Source: Kordia sp965224175
GTDB lineage: Bacteria > Bacteroidota > Bacteroidia > Flavobacteriales > Flavobacteriaceae
NCBI RefSeq assembly: GCF_965224175.1
Contig: NZ_OZ245041.1
Span: 992,001-1,056,000, forward strand
Direction: 5' to 3'
Length of the DNA stretch: 64,000 nt
The notes below the pieces were generated by a model, which saw only the letters and a list, made by a program, of their open reading frames with translations, had not been told where the DNA came from and made no database searches. The position numbers and the translations under genes are program-made. This document shows positions 1 through 10,093 of the stretch, piece after piece (position 1 is the stretch's first letter; each line of letters opens with the position of its first letter).

Positions 1-430
1 ATGGTGTTAGCTGATTTTTGAAGCTATCAATCATTCCTACTTGCGTAGAAGCTTGAAGTGTATCTCCTGAAACTGCTTTACGAGCATTGTCGTGTTTCAG
101 TAATATAGCGATAGATTTTCCGCCTATAAAACCATTTTCTTGTAACTGAACCGTACTGTTTTTAGAAAACTGAAAATCATTATCTAACGCTAAAGTAACT
201 ATTGATTTTCCTGAAGCTTGCAGTTGAACGTCTTGCACCTTACCAACTTTATAACCATTTATCATGACTTTGGTTGAAGGAACTAAACCACCAACGTTGT
301 TGTATTCTGCATAAAATACACGGTCGCTAGATAGCACAGAGCTTGACATTAAGTAACTGATTCCGAAGTATAAAAGTACTAGCGCGGTAATTGCTAGTAA
401 TGCTGTTTTAATTTCTCTGGATATTTTCAA
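1..430 (-). CDS. MCE/MlaD family protein, 3' part cut by window edge
   Basis: This reading frame enters the window without a stop and begins near 430, most likely at a TTG codon (residues MKISREIKTALLAI). An in-frame stop lies about 12 codons upstream and no ATG is available. One membrane helix (about residues 7-25) is followed by a typical MCE beta-domain (FYAEYNNVGGLVPSTKVMIN, then GYKVGKV). MCE/MlaD proteins are the inner-membrane-anchored, periplasmic lipid-binding subunits of ABC lipid transporters that move phospholipid between the two membranes. The gene lies just downstream of the amidase at 496-1626 on the same strand, an arrangement common in flavobacteria. About 143 codons are visible; the C-terminal part lies outside the window. 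Family assignment is good; the substrate is unknown. Confidence 0.8.
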   Translation of the reverse strand, partial: MKISREIKTALLAITALVLLYFGISYLMSSSVLSSDRVFYAEYNNVGGLVPSTKVMINGYKVGKVQDVQLQASGKSIVTLALDNDFQFSKNSTVQLQENGFIGGKSIAILLKHDNARKAVSGDTLQASTQVGMIDSFKNQLTP

Positions 431-495
431 TGTTATTGGGAATTTGTGAACTTCACAAAATTAGCTTTTTTTTTGCTAAGAATACATCTAATTTA

Positions 496-1626
496 TTATT
501 GATTTAGCACTTCGCCCAAGGATACCTTTTTTCCTTTTTTGTAAGCAACAATATAACAGTCTTTGTATCCTTTGCCTTTTGCTACTTCTTTCATGCGCTT
601 TATCTCCTCATAATCAGAAGTTTTCCCGTAAAAATAACGATATATTTTCCCTGCTTTTTCTCTAGAGATTTGTTTGAGACCTTTGAAATTATACGATTTT
701 GTAGAAATCTTTTTTGAACTTGCTGAAAGCTGTACTTTAAATGTAACACCTTTTACAACTCTTGAAACTTTTTCTTTTTCTTCTTCATTTTCGTCAATTA
801 CAACATTATCTGACTCAAAAGAAGTTTGTGTATGTAATTCAATATATTTTTTAACAGCATTATATAAAGATTGTGTCATGACTTTTTTTCCTCGTTTAGA
901 GTTTAAATAGTCTTCTTCTTTTTTGTGAGTTAAAAAACCTAATTCTACCAAAACGCTTGGCATGTATGTTTTAGATAAAACCCAGAAACCTGCCTGTTTT
1001 ACACCTCTATCTTTTCGTTTTGCTGTTACTTTGAATTCTTTTTGAATATACGATGCAATTTCAATGCTTTGATCTAAGTATTCTTCTTGTAAAAGAATTA
1101 AACTGATTAGAGATTCTGGTGAACTCGGATCAAATCCGGCATACGTTTCTTCATGATTGTCTTCTAAAAAGATTACCGAGTTTTCACGCTTGGCAACTTC
1201 TAAGTTTGCTTTATTTTTACTTAATCCCAACACAAAAGTTTCTGATCCATAAGCAGTTCCTTTTTTTCCTGGCTGTGCATTGCAATGAATAGAGATGAAT
1301 AGATCTGCTTTTTTCTTATTCGTTATCACAGCACGCTGATTCAAGGTTGGATACGTATCTTTTGTACGCGTATAAATAACTTTTACGTTAGGAAGTTTAT
1401 TTAACATCTTCCCTAAAGCCAACGAAACATCGAGTGCGATATCTTTTTCTGTAGCTTTGTAACGACCTGTTCCTGGTGTTCCTGTATCGCGTCCTCCATG
1501 ACCAGGATCAATCATCACTACAAATTCTTTTTTCTTTTTTGGAGGATTATTTTCTGCAATTGTATTAGCTCCTATTAAAAAGTGAGTAGTACACAGTAGT
1601 ATTAAAATTGAAAGATATTTATGCAT
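496..1626 (-). CDS. N-acetylmuramoyl-L-alanine amidase (Amidase_3)
   Basis: A zinc-dependent peptidoglycan amidase that cuts between N-acetylmuramic acid and the peptide stem in the periplasm. The start is placed at the internal ATG (1626), because residues MHKYLSILILLCTTHFLIGA form a signal peptide there; the frame stays open 14 codons further upstream, to 1668. Visible Amidase_3 signatures, in order: MIDPGHGGRDTG with the first metal-binding His, SIHCNA with another His, and VLVELGFLTH with the catalytic Glu. The last ~75 residues form a basic tail resembling a SPOR-like fold (FKVQLSASSKK, then YKDCYIVAYKKGK), which would bind denuded septal glycan. That matches an AmiC-like cell-division role, but this is inference. 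It is divergent from lptD and co-directional with the MCE gene. Confidence 0.9.
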   Translation of the reverse strand: MHKYLSILILLCTTHFLIGANTIAENNPPKKKKEFVVMIDPGHGGRDTGTPGTGRYKATEKDIALDVSLALGKMLNKLPNVKVIYTRTKDTYPTLNQRAVITNKKKADLFISIHCNAQPGKKGTAYGSETFVLGLSKNKANLEVAKRENSVIFLEDNHEETYAGFDPSSPESLISLILLQEEYLDQSIEIASYIQKEFKVTAKRKDRGVKQAGFWVLSKTYMPSVLVELGFLTHKKEEDYLNSKRGKKVMTQSLYNAVKKYIELHTQTSFESDNVVIDENEEEKEKVSRVVKGVTFKVQLSASSKKISTKSYNFKGLKQISREKAGKIYRYFYGKTSDYEEIKRMKEVAKGKGYKDCYIVAYKKGKKVSLGEVLNQ

Positions 1627-1852
1627 AAATTCGATTTCTATTCGTTTATTATAGATAATAATGCGCATTGTGCATTCCTTATTGTGTTAATTATAATTAA
1701 AATATCATAAATGTATGATAAAAATACACGACTAGGTTTGGCACTTCAAATATTGAGCCATACTTTTACGGCTTTCGTATTTGAAACGAAAATATAAAAG
1801 TTAGTTGATTATTCATAAAAGAAATCTTTCTTTTGTGTTTTAATAAAGAATA

Positions 1853-4588
1853 TTGGAGAGACCATTGCAGACAAGAAGATTTTACATAGGTATACAACTA
1901 ATACTATTATTGATTAGTTCCTTTGCTTTTTCACAAGAACTTCCCAAGAGGAACAAACTTCCTTTTAAGCCAGGGCAAGAACAGGAAATGGACACCTTAA
2001 AGGTAAATCTTAGGGATTCTATTAAGATTGGTACACGTAAAGTGAATGATACAATTAAGAACGATTCTATTAAAAATGATTCGATTCCTGAAAAAGCTCC
2101 CATTCTGCTAGATCAAGTAAAGTACAAATCCAAAGATTATGTAAAGATTAGTCAGCGTACAAAGAAAATTTATTTGTACAATGAAGCTGAATTATATTAT
2201 CAAGATACTGAGTTAAAGTCTGGAATCATCATTTTAGATTATGAGAAGAATGAAGTATATGCCGGTCGTTTAAAAGATTCTGCTGGCGTATATTCACAAG
2301 CTCCATACTTTAAACAAGCAGACAATATTGTTGAGCCTGATTCTATTCGTTTCAACTTTGATACTGAAAAAGCACTGATATGGAATTCTAGAACGGAACA
2401 GAATGGAACACAAATTTTAGGTGAATTGACCAAAAAGGAAAACGATTCTGTTATTTTTATAAAGAATGCTAAGTTTACAACTTCAAAAGATATTGACAAT
2501 CCTGAATACTTCTTTTTAGCTAGAAAAATTAAATTGGTTCCTAATAAAAAGATTGTTTCTGGGTTTACCAACTTATACATTGCTGATGTACCAACACCAA
2601 TTGGATTTCCTTTTGCATATTTTCCTTTAACAAGTGATAGAGCTTCTGGATTTATTTTCCCAACTTTTGGAGAAAACAGCAGTCGAGGATACTTTTTTCA
2701 AAATGGTGGATATTACTTTGCTATCAATGATTATGTCGATCTGGCGCTTCTGGGAGATTATTATACCAATGGTAGTTACGCTTTTCGTGGTGAATCTAAT
2801 TATGCCTTGCGTTATCGCTTCCGCGGAAATTTAAGTGTACGATTTGAAGCCGTGATTAACAGCCAGCGAGGCTTTCCAGATTACAGCAAATCAAACATTT
2901 ACAATATTCGCTGGTCACACAATCAAGATTCTAAAGCAAATCCAAATTCACGATTTTCTGCTTCGGTAAACTTGGGTAGTAGTAGTTTTTATCAAGCATC
3001 TATTAACCAATTAAATACACCAAACTTTTTAAATAATACTCTGAATTCGTCTATTTCTTATTCAAAAACATTTCCGTCATATCCATCGGTAAATGTATCA
3101 TTAACAGCAACACACTCACAAAATACAAATACAGAAAGTATCAATCTTACGCTTCCTACTTTACAAGCAAGTGTAGAGCGTATTTATCCCTTTGCTCCTA
3201 AAGATGGTGCAAAAAAAGGAATTATTCAAAATATAAACTTTCAATATAATTTACGAGGAGAAAACAGAATCAATACAACAGACTCTTTGTTCCTTAAGAA
3301 AGAAATGTTTGACGATGCTAAAATGGGTGTAAGACATAGTATTCCTATCAATACAAACTTTAAGGTGTTTAAATACTTAAGTGTAAGTGTTGGAGGAAAT
3401 TATGATGAAGTTTGGGCGTTTAAAACAGTTGACTACAGTGATGCTATTGAAGATGACACTGTTGAATCTGGTCAAATAGATGCTGTAAAAGATACGATTA
3501 ACGGATTTGACTCTTTCAGACAATATAACTTTAGCGCCAGTATTGGAACTACTTTATATGGTACGTTTAATCGTGGAGAAGACCGAAAAATTCAAGCCAT
3601 TCGACATACATTACGACCTTCTATAAGTTATAGCTACAATCCTGCTTTCGATCAATATTATGATGAATATATTATTGATGCTGAAAACAATACTAAACAA
3701 GAATTTACACGTTTTGAAGATGGGCTTTTTGGCACTCCAAGTAGGGCTTTCGCAAGTTCTATAGGAATTAATATTGCCAATACTGTAGAAGCAAAAGTAC
3801 GCCAGAAGGATTCTACCAAAACAGAACCTAAAAAGGTAATGTTATTAAATACGTTAAACTTTTCTACAAGTTATAATATTGCAGCCGATTCTTTGGCTTG
3901 GTCACCTGTACGTGTGTCTGGTAGTACACAATTGTTTAATAATAAAATGAGTGTAAACTTTGGAGCAAACTTAGATCCATATTCCATAGATAATCAAGGT
4001 GTTAGAATTAATAAATTTAATATTGACAACGGAGGAAGTTTATTCCGATTGACAAGTGCCAATGTAAATGTAAATTATTCCTTTTCTAGTAAAAGTTTGG
4101 AAGGAAAAGATGATGACAGAGGCGTCGACAATACCCGAAGCGGAGGACGTGATGATGATCTATTTGGTCGCGCCCAAGATTTTACGGATCGTGGCTCCTT
4201 TGACGACGAGGAAGACGATGAGGAAGAAAAAGAAGATGTGGAAGCCTATCGAGCCAAAATTCCGTGGGATTTACGTATCGCCTACTCACTTACGTATCTG
4301 AATAGCAATCGACAGAACGAAATATCTAACAATTCACTTATGTTCTCCGGAAACGTAGAACTAACGCCACAATGGAAAGTTGGTGTATCTTCTGGATATG
4401 ACTTCAAAAACCAAGGATTTACCTTTACACAGCTACGTTTTGAACGTGATTTAAAGAGTTGGCGAATTAACTTTAACTGGGTTCCATTCAGTACAAGAGC
4501 TTCTTGGTATTTCTTTATCGGAATTAAAGCATCTATTCTACGTGATGTGAAGTGGGATCAACGAAGCGAGCCAGACAGAAGATTATAG
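1853..4588 (+). CDS. lptD: LPS assembly outer-membrane protein LptD-like
   Basis: A 911-residue outer-membrane protein of the OstA/LptD family, which inserts lipopolysaccharide into the outer leaflet. The N terminus has a signal peptide (about residues 8-28, ending FAFSQ). Residues ~90-250 look like the periplasmic OstA beta-jellyroll (YLYNEAELYYQDTELKSG), followed by a long series of amphipathic beta-strands typical of the LptD barrel; the C terminus ends soon after WRINFNWVPFSTRASWYFFI. An acidic, probably extracellular or periplasmic loop (DDEEDDEEEKED, about residue 785) is unusual but common in Bacteroidetes homologues. The only usable starts are TTG codons: 1853 is used here, and TTG at 1865 also keeps the signal peptide. 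It is transcribed divergently from the amidase, with ~220 bases between them. Confidence 0.88.
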   Translation: MERPLQTRRFYIGIQLILLLISSFAFSQELPKRNKLPFKPGQEQEMDTLKVNLRDSIKIGTRKVNDTIKNDSIKNDSIPEKAPILLDQVKYKSKDYVKISQRTKKIYLYNEAELYYQDTELKSGIIILDYEKNEVYAGRLKDSAGVYSQAPYFKQADNIVEPDSIRFNFDTEKALIWNSRTEQNGTQILGELTKKENDSVIFIKNAKFTTSKDIDNPEYFFLARKIKLVPNKKIVSGFTNLYIADVPTPIGFPFAYFPLTSDRASGFIFPTFGENSSRGYFFQNGGYYFAINDYVDLALLGDYYTNGSYAFRGESNYALRYRFRGNLSVRFEAVINSQRGFPDYSKSNIYNIRWSHNQDSKANPNSRFSASVNLGSSSFYQASINQLNTPNFLNNTLNSSISYSKTFPSYPSVNVSLTATHSQNTNTESINLTLPTLQASVERIYPFAPKDGAKKGIIQNINFQYNLRGENRINTTDSLFLKKEMFDDAKMGVRHSIPINTNFKVFKYLSVSVGGNYDEVWAFKTVDYSDAIEDDTVESGQIDAVKDTINGFDSFRQYNFSASIGTTLYGTFNRGEDRKIQAIRHTLRPSISYSYNPAFDQYYDEYIIDAENNTKQEFTRFEDGLFGTPSRAFASSIGINIANTVEAKVRQKDSTKTEPKKVMLLNTLNFSTSYNIAADSLAWSPVRVSGSTQLFNNKMSVNFGANLDPYSIDNQGVRINKFNIDNGGSLFRLTSANVNVNYSFSSKSLEGKDDDRGVDNTRSGGRDDDLFGRAQDFTDRGSFDDEEDDEEEKEDVEAYRAKIPWDLRIAYSLTYLNSNRQNEISNNSLMFSGNVELTPQWKVGVSSGYDFKNQGFTFTQLRFERDLKSWRINFNWVPFSTRASWYFFIGIKASILRDVKWDQRSEPDRRL

Positions 4589-4755
4589 ACTTCTTAGAAT
4601 GTTAATTGCACTATGTTTTTAGATTGTTAGACTTTTCACTTCGATAAGCTCAATGTAAATATTTTAAGATTCACTATCTTTCTTATTATTAAGAAATTGA
4701 CACAAAGACAAAACAAATTGACAAATCCACAAATAACAAATTAACCATCAAAACC

Positions 4756-5145
4756 ATGGCAAAACAAATCATAAAAACACCAAATGCTCCTGCTCCTATT
4801 GGTCCTTACAACCAAGCTGTATTAATCAACGGAACGCTATATACTTCTGGTCAAATTGCTATTGATCCTAAAACTGGAGAACTTCTGAAAGGCTCTATAG
4901 AGGAAGAAACAAGATTAGTCATGGAAAATATGAAAGCTGTTTTGGCTGCTGCCAATATGACTTTTGAACATGTTATAAAAACGTCTATTTTTATCAGTGA
5001 TATGCACAATTTTAGCCAGATAAACAGTGTATATGGTCAATACTTCGACGATGCAACTGCACCAGCAAGAGAAACTGTAGAAGTTGCCAATTTGCCAAAA
5101 TTTGTCAATGTAGAGATTTCTATGATTGCGGTGGAGAATGCATAA
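4756..5145 (+). CDS. ridA: RidA family reactive intermediate deaminase
   Basis: A 129-residue cytosolic protein of the YjgF/YER057c/UK114 (RidA) family, which hydrolyses reactive enamine/imine intermediates made by PLP enzymes. The whole sequence matches the family: the N-terminal APAPIGPYNQAV motif, SGQIAIDP, and the C-terminal PARETVEVANLP segment carrying the Arg that holds the substrate carboxylate. The length is that of the family. The gene stands alone, 168 bases after lptD on the same strand, and is followed by the hairpin at 5255-5281. Confidence 0.95.
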   Translation: MAKQIIKTPNAPAPIGPYNQAVLINGTLYTSGQIAIDPKTGELLKGSIEEETRLVMENMKAVLAAANMTFEHVIKTSIFISDMHNFSQINSVYGQYFDDATAPARETVEVANLPKFVNVEISMIAVENA

Positions 5146-5254
5146 ACTATAAGGACAACTATTTTTTAAATACAAAATAAGACTTCCTATTTGCTAATAA
5201 AGTTGTAAATATTATCCTTATTTAATTCACTTGAAACATACTTTAATTCTATAA

Positions 5255-5281
5255 AAAAAGCGATCAAAACTGATCGCTTTT
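5255..5281. terminator. Bidirectional terminator between ridA and peptide gene
   Basis: The arms AAAAGCGATCA and TGATCGCTTTT are perfectly complementary around an AAAC loop and flanked by A and T runs. The hairpin sits between convergent genes (ridA on plus, the leader peptide on minus), so it can end transcription in both directions. Confidence 0.85.
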
Positions 5282-5299
5282 ATACTTGGATACACAATG

Positions 5300-5509
5300 T
5301 TATCGCTTTCTCCATCTAGTACTACAACATAAACAATGTCCTTGCGGATGCATTTGATATCCTCTAGGACATGTTGCATTTATGGCTATTTCATCTCCTG
5401 AACAATAATATACAGGAACTGGCGAAGTATGCGCTCCTCCACTAATCTGTTGCTGCTCGCTTTTTGAAAGGTTTTTAGTTCCTTCAACGTTTTTAATTTG
5501 TTCTAACAT
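5300..5509 (-). CDS. Gly-Gly leader peptide, Cys-rich core (putative natural-product precursor)
   Basis: A 69-residue peptide. The N-terminal part reads like a bacteriocin double-glycine leader: NLSKSEQQQISGG at residues ~13-25 has the hydrophobic/Glu/Gln/Ile pattern recognised by peptidase-containing ABC exporters. The predicted core of ~44 residues holds five cysteines (one CC pair), several Pro and His, and a basic end (STRWRKR). The leader is very like that of the peptide at 38209-38442 (LSKEQQREINGG) and differs from the MKKK-type leaders elsewhere in the window. No modifying or export gene is adjacent. The product class is unknown; it could be a bacteriocin, a peptide signal or an unmodified Cys-rich peptide. 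Confidence 0.65.
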   Translation of the reverse strand: MLEQIKNVEGTKNLSKSEQQQISGGAHTSPVPVYYCSGDEIAINATCPRGYQMHPQGHCLCCSTRWRKR

Positions 5510-5731
5510 AGGTGTAATTTTTGGTTAATAACAAAAAAGCTAAAAAGAAAAAAAATCAATTTAGTACGGTATTACCTTATTTAACATTCTACACTATCCC
5601 GAATCTAGACACGCACATATAATATTCATTTGCAATTAATTACCTGATAATTTTTTAAAACAATCATCTTCTTTTTGTTGAATAATTCAAACTCTAAACA
5701 TTTTTTTGTAGTTTTAGAAAAACCATCATTT

Positions 5732-8071
5732 GTGAAGAAAGCCGCCAAAATTATAGGAGTCCTGTTACTAATTATTGTCATCGTAGGATTCTTCTTTTAC
5801 AGATCACTTCTGCCAACTTACAACGGAACACTCGATATTGATAACTTACAAGAAGAAGTTACAATTCATTATGACACTTATGGTATTCCACATATTTATG
5901 CCAATAATGAAACAGATGCTTTCACCGCTTTAGGATATGTGCATGCGCAAGATCGTTTGTGGCAAATGGAATTGATTCGTAGAATTGCTCCTGGAAGACT
6001 CTCACAAGTTTTTGGAGAAGCTACCGTAGATACTGATAAGTTTTTTGCTGCGATTGGAATTGATGAAGCTTCCGAAGAAACCCTAAAAAAACTAGATAAA
6101 AATACTCAGAGTTATAAACTTGCACAAGCATATATTAACGGAATCAATGAATTTGTTGCTAATGGAGCGACACCTATTGAATTTTATCTCACAGGAATTG
6201 ACAAAACAGAATTTACCGTAAAAGACATTCATAACATCTTTGGCTATATGGCTTTTAGCTTTGCAATGGCACACAAAACTGATCCACTATTAACAAGCAT
6301 ACAACAACAATTAGGAAACGAATATTTAACAGATTTAGGTATTCAGGTAGATCCTAAAAGCACTCTTTTGCAAAATTACCCTGCTAAAGCAAAAGATACT
6401 GCTAAAGTTAAAAACACATTTGTTGCTGCCATTGATAAAGCCTTGAAACCTTTACCTGTTCCACAATTTATTGGAAGTAATAGCTGGGTTTTAGCTCCAC
6501 AAAAAACAGCTACAGGAAAAGTACTTTTTGCCAACGATCCGCATATTGCATTTTCGCAACCTTCGGTTTGGTATGAAGCACATGTACATACACCAACTTA
6601 CGAAATGTACGGATATCATTTGGCTGGAACACCATTTCCGCTATTGGGACACAATCGAGACATTGCTTACGGAATGACAATGTTTGAAAATGATGATATC
6701 GATTTTTATTGGGAAGGAAAAAGTGCAACTACCAAAACAAGTACAAAAACTATCAAAGTAAAAGATGCAGATGATATTACCGTTACAGTAAAAACAAGTA
6801 AACACGGACCCATTTTAAACGGAATTGCTGATGGAATTGATTTCGATCAACCTGTTGCCATGTCTTGGATTTATACACAACGTAAAAATCAGTTATTGGA
6901 AGCTTGCTACACTATGTCGCATTCAAAAAGTCAAACAGATTTTGAACAATCATTATCAAAAATTCATGCACCAGGACTAAATCTTATGTATGGAGACGCA
7001 AAAAATAATATTGGTTGGTACGCTGTTGGCCAATTAATTGAACGTCCGTCACATGTTAACTCAAAATTCATTTTAGACGGAACTTCTGCAAAAGATGAAC
7101 CATTACGCTTTTTAGATGCTTCCGAAAATCCTAGCGCTACCAATCCGCCATGGAATTATGTGTATTCTGCCAATAATCAACCAGATAGCATCAATGGAAG
7201 TTTATATCCAGGCTATTATTTACCAGAAAACAGAGCGAAACGTATTGTTGAGCTTATTGAAGCAAAAGAACAATGGACCAAAGAAGATATGATGACAATG
7301 GCACTCGACAATACTTCCAAAATACATGTAGAAGCTATCGAAGAAGTATTAAACACAATTAGTAAATTCAATTTTTCTACTCAAGAAAAGAAAGCCATCA
7401 ATGTGCTTCAAAACTGGAATGGCTCCAATCGACTTACTGACATTGCACCAACAATTTATCATAGTTTCATCTATCATTATTTAAAAAATACTTTTACAGA
7501 CGAACTAGACACCGAAACCTTTAATATGCTGATTAAAACTCACATTCTTAAACGTTTCACAGTACCATTACTTTCTAAAGAATCAATTTGGTATGACGAT
7601 GTTAAAACAGAAATTACAGAAACTAGAAAGGATATTTTACTGAAATCCTTCAAAGAAGCTATCGCAAAACTAGAAACACAGTTAGGACCAAATATTAATG
7701 CATGGACTTGGAACAAAGTACATACTGTAGAACATCCGCATCCTATTGGACAAGTTGAAACCTTACGTCCGTATTTAAATGTGGGACCATATGAAGTTGA
7801 TGGAACGCGCGAAGTAATTAATAATTTAGGGTTTCATTATGACGATTCGGGTGAGTATAAAGTCTATTTCGGACCTTCTACACGAAGAATTATCGATTTT
7901 TCAGATATTGAAAATAGTATGAGTATTTTGCCAACTGGACAATCAGGAAATCCGTTTAGTCCTCATTATCAAGATCAAGCAAAAATGTACATTAATGGTG
8001 AATTCAGAAAAATGATGATGAATGCGGAAGAAATAAAAAGCTCCGCAAAAAATACCTTAACATTAAAATAA
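5732..8071 (+). CDS. Penicillin acylase family protein (NTN hydrolase)
   Basis: A ~779-residue member of the penicillin acylase / acyl-homoserine-lactone acylase family (peptidase S45). The GTG at 5732 is chosen because it begins MKKAAKIIGVLLLIIVIVG, an N-terminal membrane anchor; the frame is open back to TTG 5675. The alpha-subunit motifs are present (YGIPHIYANNETDAFTALGYVHAQDRLWQMELIR covers the substrate-binding stretch), then the autoprocessing site in FIGSNSW. The Ser after Gly (about residue 249) would become the N-terminal nucleophile of the beta chain. The oxyanion-type Asn region FSPHY/GNPF is near the C terminus. The members act in the periplasm on amide bonds of acylated substrates; the substrate here is unknown, and AHL quenching is possible but not shown. 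Confidence 0.9.
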   Translation: MKKAAKIIGVLLLIIVIVGFFFYRSLLPTYNGTLDIDNLQEEVTIHYDTYGIPHIYANNETDAFTALGYVHAQDRLWQMELIRRIAPGRLSQVFGEATVDTDKFFAAIGIDEASEETLKKLDKNTQSYKLAQAYINGINEFVANGATPIEFYLTGIDKTEFTVKDIHNIFGYMAFSFAMAHKTDPLLTSIQQQLGNEYLTDLGIQVDPKSTLLQNYPAKAKDTAKVKNTFVAAIDKALKPLPVPQFIGSNSWVLAPQKTATGKVLFANDPHIAFSQPSVWYEAHVHTPTYEMYGYHLAGTPFPLLGHNRDIAYGMTMFENDDIDFYWEGKSATTKTSTKTIKVKDADDITVTVKTSKHGPILNGIADGIDFDQPVAMSWIYTQRKNQLLEACYTMSHSKSQTDFEQSLSKIHAPGLNLMYGDAKNNIGWYAVGQLIERPSHVNSKFILDGTSAKDEPLRFLDASENPSATNPPWNYVYSANNQPDSINGSLYPGYYLPENRAKRIVELIEAKEQWTKEDMMTMALDNTSKIHVEAIEEVLNTISKFNFSTQEKKAINVLQNWNGSNRLTDIAPTIYHSFIYHYLKNTFTDELDTETFNMLIKTHILKRFTVPLLSKESIWYDDVKTEITETRKDILLKSFKEAIAKLETQLGPNINAWTWNKVHTVEHPHPIGQVETLRPYLNVGPYEVDGTREVINNLGFHYDDSGEYKVYFGPSTRRIIDFSDIENSMSILPTGQSGNPFSPHYQDQAKMYINGEFRKMMMNAEEIKSSAKNTLTLK

Positions 8072-8119
8072 AAATAGTAATTTACCCTAGTTTTACTTGT
8101 AAATTTTAATGAATCCCTA

Positions 8120-8644
8120 ATGAAGAAAATTATCCTGATGCTGAGTATGTTAGCTTTTTTCTCTTGTAAAAGCTATTACAACATGTCTAATTTTTATAAT
8201 GCACATAAACACGATGATAATGTCACAGCTGTAGAAGTACCTCGTTTTATGTTTGCCGTATTAAAAGGGCTTTCACCAGATATGAATTCTTTATTGGGTA
8301 ATGTAAACAACTTACGATTCATACAATTACAACCCAATAGTACTTCTGCACAAAACACAATTCAAAACGAAATCAATTTGATGACTAACGAACGTTTTAC
8401 AGATATTTACAGGAAAAATATCGGAGTTAAGCGCACATTGATTTCAGTAAGAGAGCAAGCCAATGTGATTAGAGAAATTATTGTACATACAAGCGCCAAT
8501 CAAAAGCATACTGTTCTCTATTTAAACGGAAGATTCAATCCGCAAAGGATTCAAGATTTTGCAGAACAAGGAAAATTTGATAATTTAACACAATCCATCA
8601 CACAACAATACTTATGGAATACAACTGTTCCGAAATCATTCTAG
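8120..8644 (+). CDS. DUF4252-like lipoprotein
   Basis: A 174-residue exported lipoprotein: MKKIILMLSMLAFFSC is a lipoprotein signal peptide with Cys at residue 16. The rest (FMFAVLKGLSPDMNSLLGNVNNLRF, then ISVREQANVIREIIVHT) resembles the Bacteroidetes DUF4252 family, but this is from memory of the pattern and is not certain. The last 31 bases overlap the start of the aldehyde dehydrogenase in another frame, which suggests translation in one transcript. Function unknown. Confidence 0.7.
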   Translation: MKKIILMLSMLAFFSCKSYYNMSNFYNAHKHDDNVTAVEVPRFMFAVLKGLSPDMNSLLGNVNNLRFIQLQPNSTSAQNTIQNEINLMTNERFTDIYRKNIGVKRTLISVREQANVIREIIVHTSANQKHTVLYLNGRFNPQRIQDFAEQGKFDNLTQSITQQYLWNTTVPKSF

Positions 8645-9993
8645 CACAACAAGATTTTTTTAAAACTAAAATTACACGTCGTCTTTATTACAGAAAAACT
8701 GCGTTGAAAAAACTTTTAAAAGAAGTTAAAAAACGTGAAAATGATATCTGTGATGCACTATACGCTGATTTTAAGAAATCTAAATTTGAATCAGTGGCTT
8801 CAGAAACAAGCATTGTTATTTCGGAGTTGAAATTAACTATCAAGAAGTTAAAAGCTTGGGCGCTTCCAAAACGTGTATTTCCATCATTATTAAATTTCCC
8901 ATCAAAAGATAGAATTTACTCAGAACCATACGGTACAACCTTAATCATTTCACCTTGGAATTATCCATATCAATTAGCGTTAGCTCCTTTAATTGGTGCG
9001 GTCGCTGCGGGAAATACTGTTGTATTAAAACCTTCTGAACTCACACCAAATACCTCTCAAATACTTGAAGAAATTGTCTCTGAAGTTTTTGATGAAAATC
9101 ATGTAAAAGTTGTACAAGGCGGCATTCCAATATCACAAGAACTGCTTGCATTGCGTTGGGATTATATTTTCTTTACAGGAAGTGTGCAAGTTGGAAAAAT
9201 TATTGCCAAAGCTGCAGCAACCAATTTAACACCTGTAACGCTAGAACTTGGTGGAAAAAATCCTTGTATTGTAGATATACATTCAGATTTTAAACTCACA
9301 GCGAAACGTATTGTTTGGGGAAAATTCTTGAATGCAGGACAAACTTGTATTGCTCCAGATTATTTGATTGTACAAGCACAAGCCAAATTTGACTTTATAA
9401 AAGTTTTGATTGAGGAAATCAACATTGCATATGGAGAAAATCCGCAGGAATCACCTGACTATCCAAGAATCATCAATGAGAAAAATTTTGATCGTTTAGC
9501 AAAAATGCTGACTAACGAAACGGTTTTACATGGCGGCATTACCGATAAAGACGATTTGTACTTCGCTCCTACTCTTATAGACGAACCTGCTTTGGATAGC
9601 GAAGTCATGAAAGACGAAATATTTGGTCCTATTCTTCCAGTACAAGTATATTCTTCATTAGAAGATATAAGTAGTATCATTGAAAGTTATGAAAAACCAC
9701 TTTCATTGTATGTGTTTTCTAATGACAATAAATTTGCCAATCGAATGATTCAACAATATTCTTTTGGCGGTGGCGCTATCAACGATACTTTGACACATTT
9801 TCTAAATCATCGTATGCCATTTGGTGGTGTTGGACATAGTGGAATTGGTTCCTATCATGGAAAAGGAAGTTTTGATACATTCTCACATAAAAAATCAGTG
9901 ACCAAAAAAAGCACATGGTTAGACGTTCCTGTTCGTTACGCACCTTACAAAGGGAAATTGAAAATTTTACAGACTTTTTTGAAGTACTTTTAA
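8614..9993 (+). CDS. Aldehyde dehydrogenase family protein (class 3-like)
   Basis: A 459-residue NAD(P)-dependent aldehyde dehydrogenase that oxidises aldehydes to acids. The catalytic features are clear: SPWNYP with the oxyanion Asn (~116), LKPSE of the cofactor site, FTGS (Rossmann), LELGGKNP with the general base Glu (~211) and NAGQTC with the nucleophilic Cys (~245). Length, the LTPNTSQILEE segment and the C-terminal KSVTKKSTW stretch fit the short class 3 / fatty-aldehyde group. It overlaps the upstream lipoprotein gene by 31 bases. Confidence 0.93.
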   Translation: MEYNCSEIILAQQDFFKTKITRRLYYRKTALKKLLKEVKKRENDICDALYADFKKSKFESVASETSIVISELKLTIKKLKAWALPKRVFPSLLNFPSKDRIYSEPYGTTLIISPWNYPYQLALAPLIGAVAAGNTVVLKPSELTPNTSQILEEIVSEVFDENHVKVVQGGIPISQELLALRWDYIFFTGSVQVGKIIAKAAATNLTPVTLELGGKNPCIVDIHSDFKLTAKRIVWGKFLNAGQTCIAPDYLIVQAQAKFDFIKVLIEEINIAYGENPQESPDYPRIINEKNFDRLAKMLTNETVLHGGITDKDDLYFAPTLIDEPALDSEVMKDEIFGPILPVQVYSSLEDISSIIESYEKPLSLYVFSNDNKFANRMIQQYSFGGGAINDTLTHFLNHRMPFGGVGHSGIGSYHGKGSFDTFSHKKSVTKKSTWLDVPVRYAPYKGKLKILQTFLKYF

Positions 9994-10093
9994 TGTTTTC
10001 TCGTTCATTTTAGGTATAAATTAACTAATCTAACGTAGGTATTTTTATATATTGTTGCTTAATTGATGACCAGACAACTCTTAGCATTTTTTA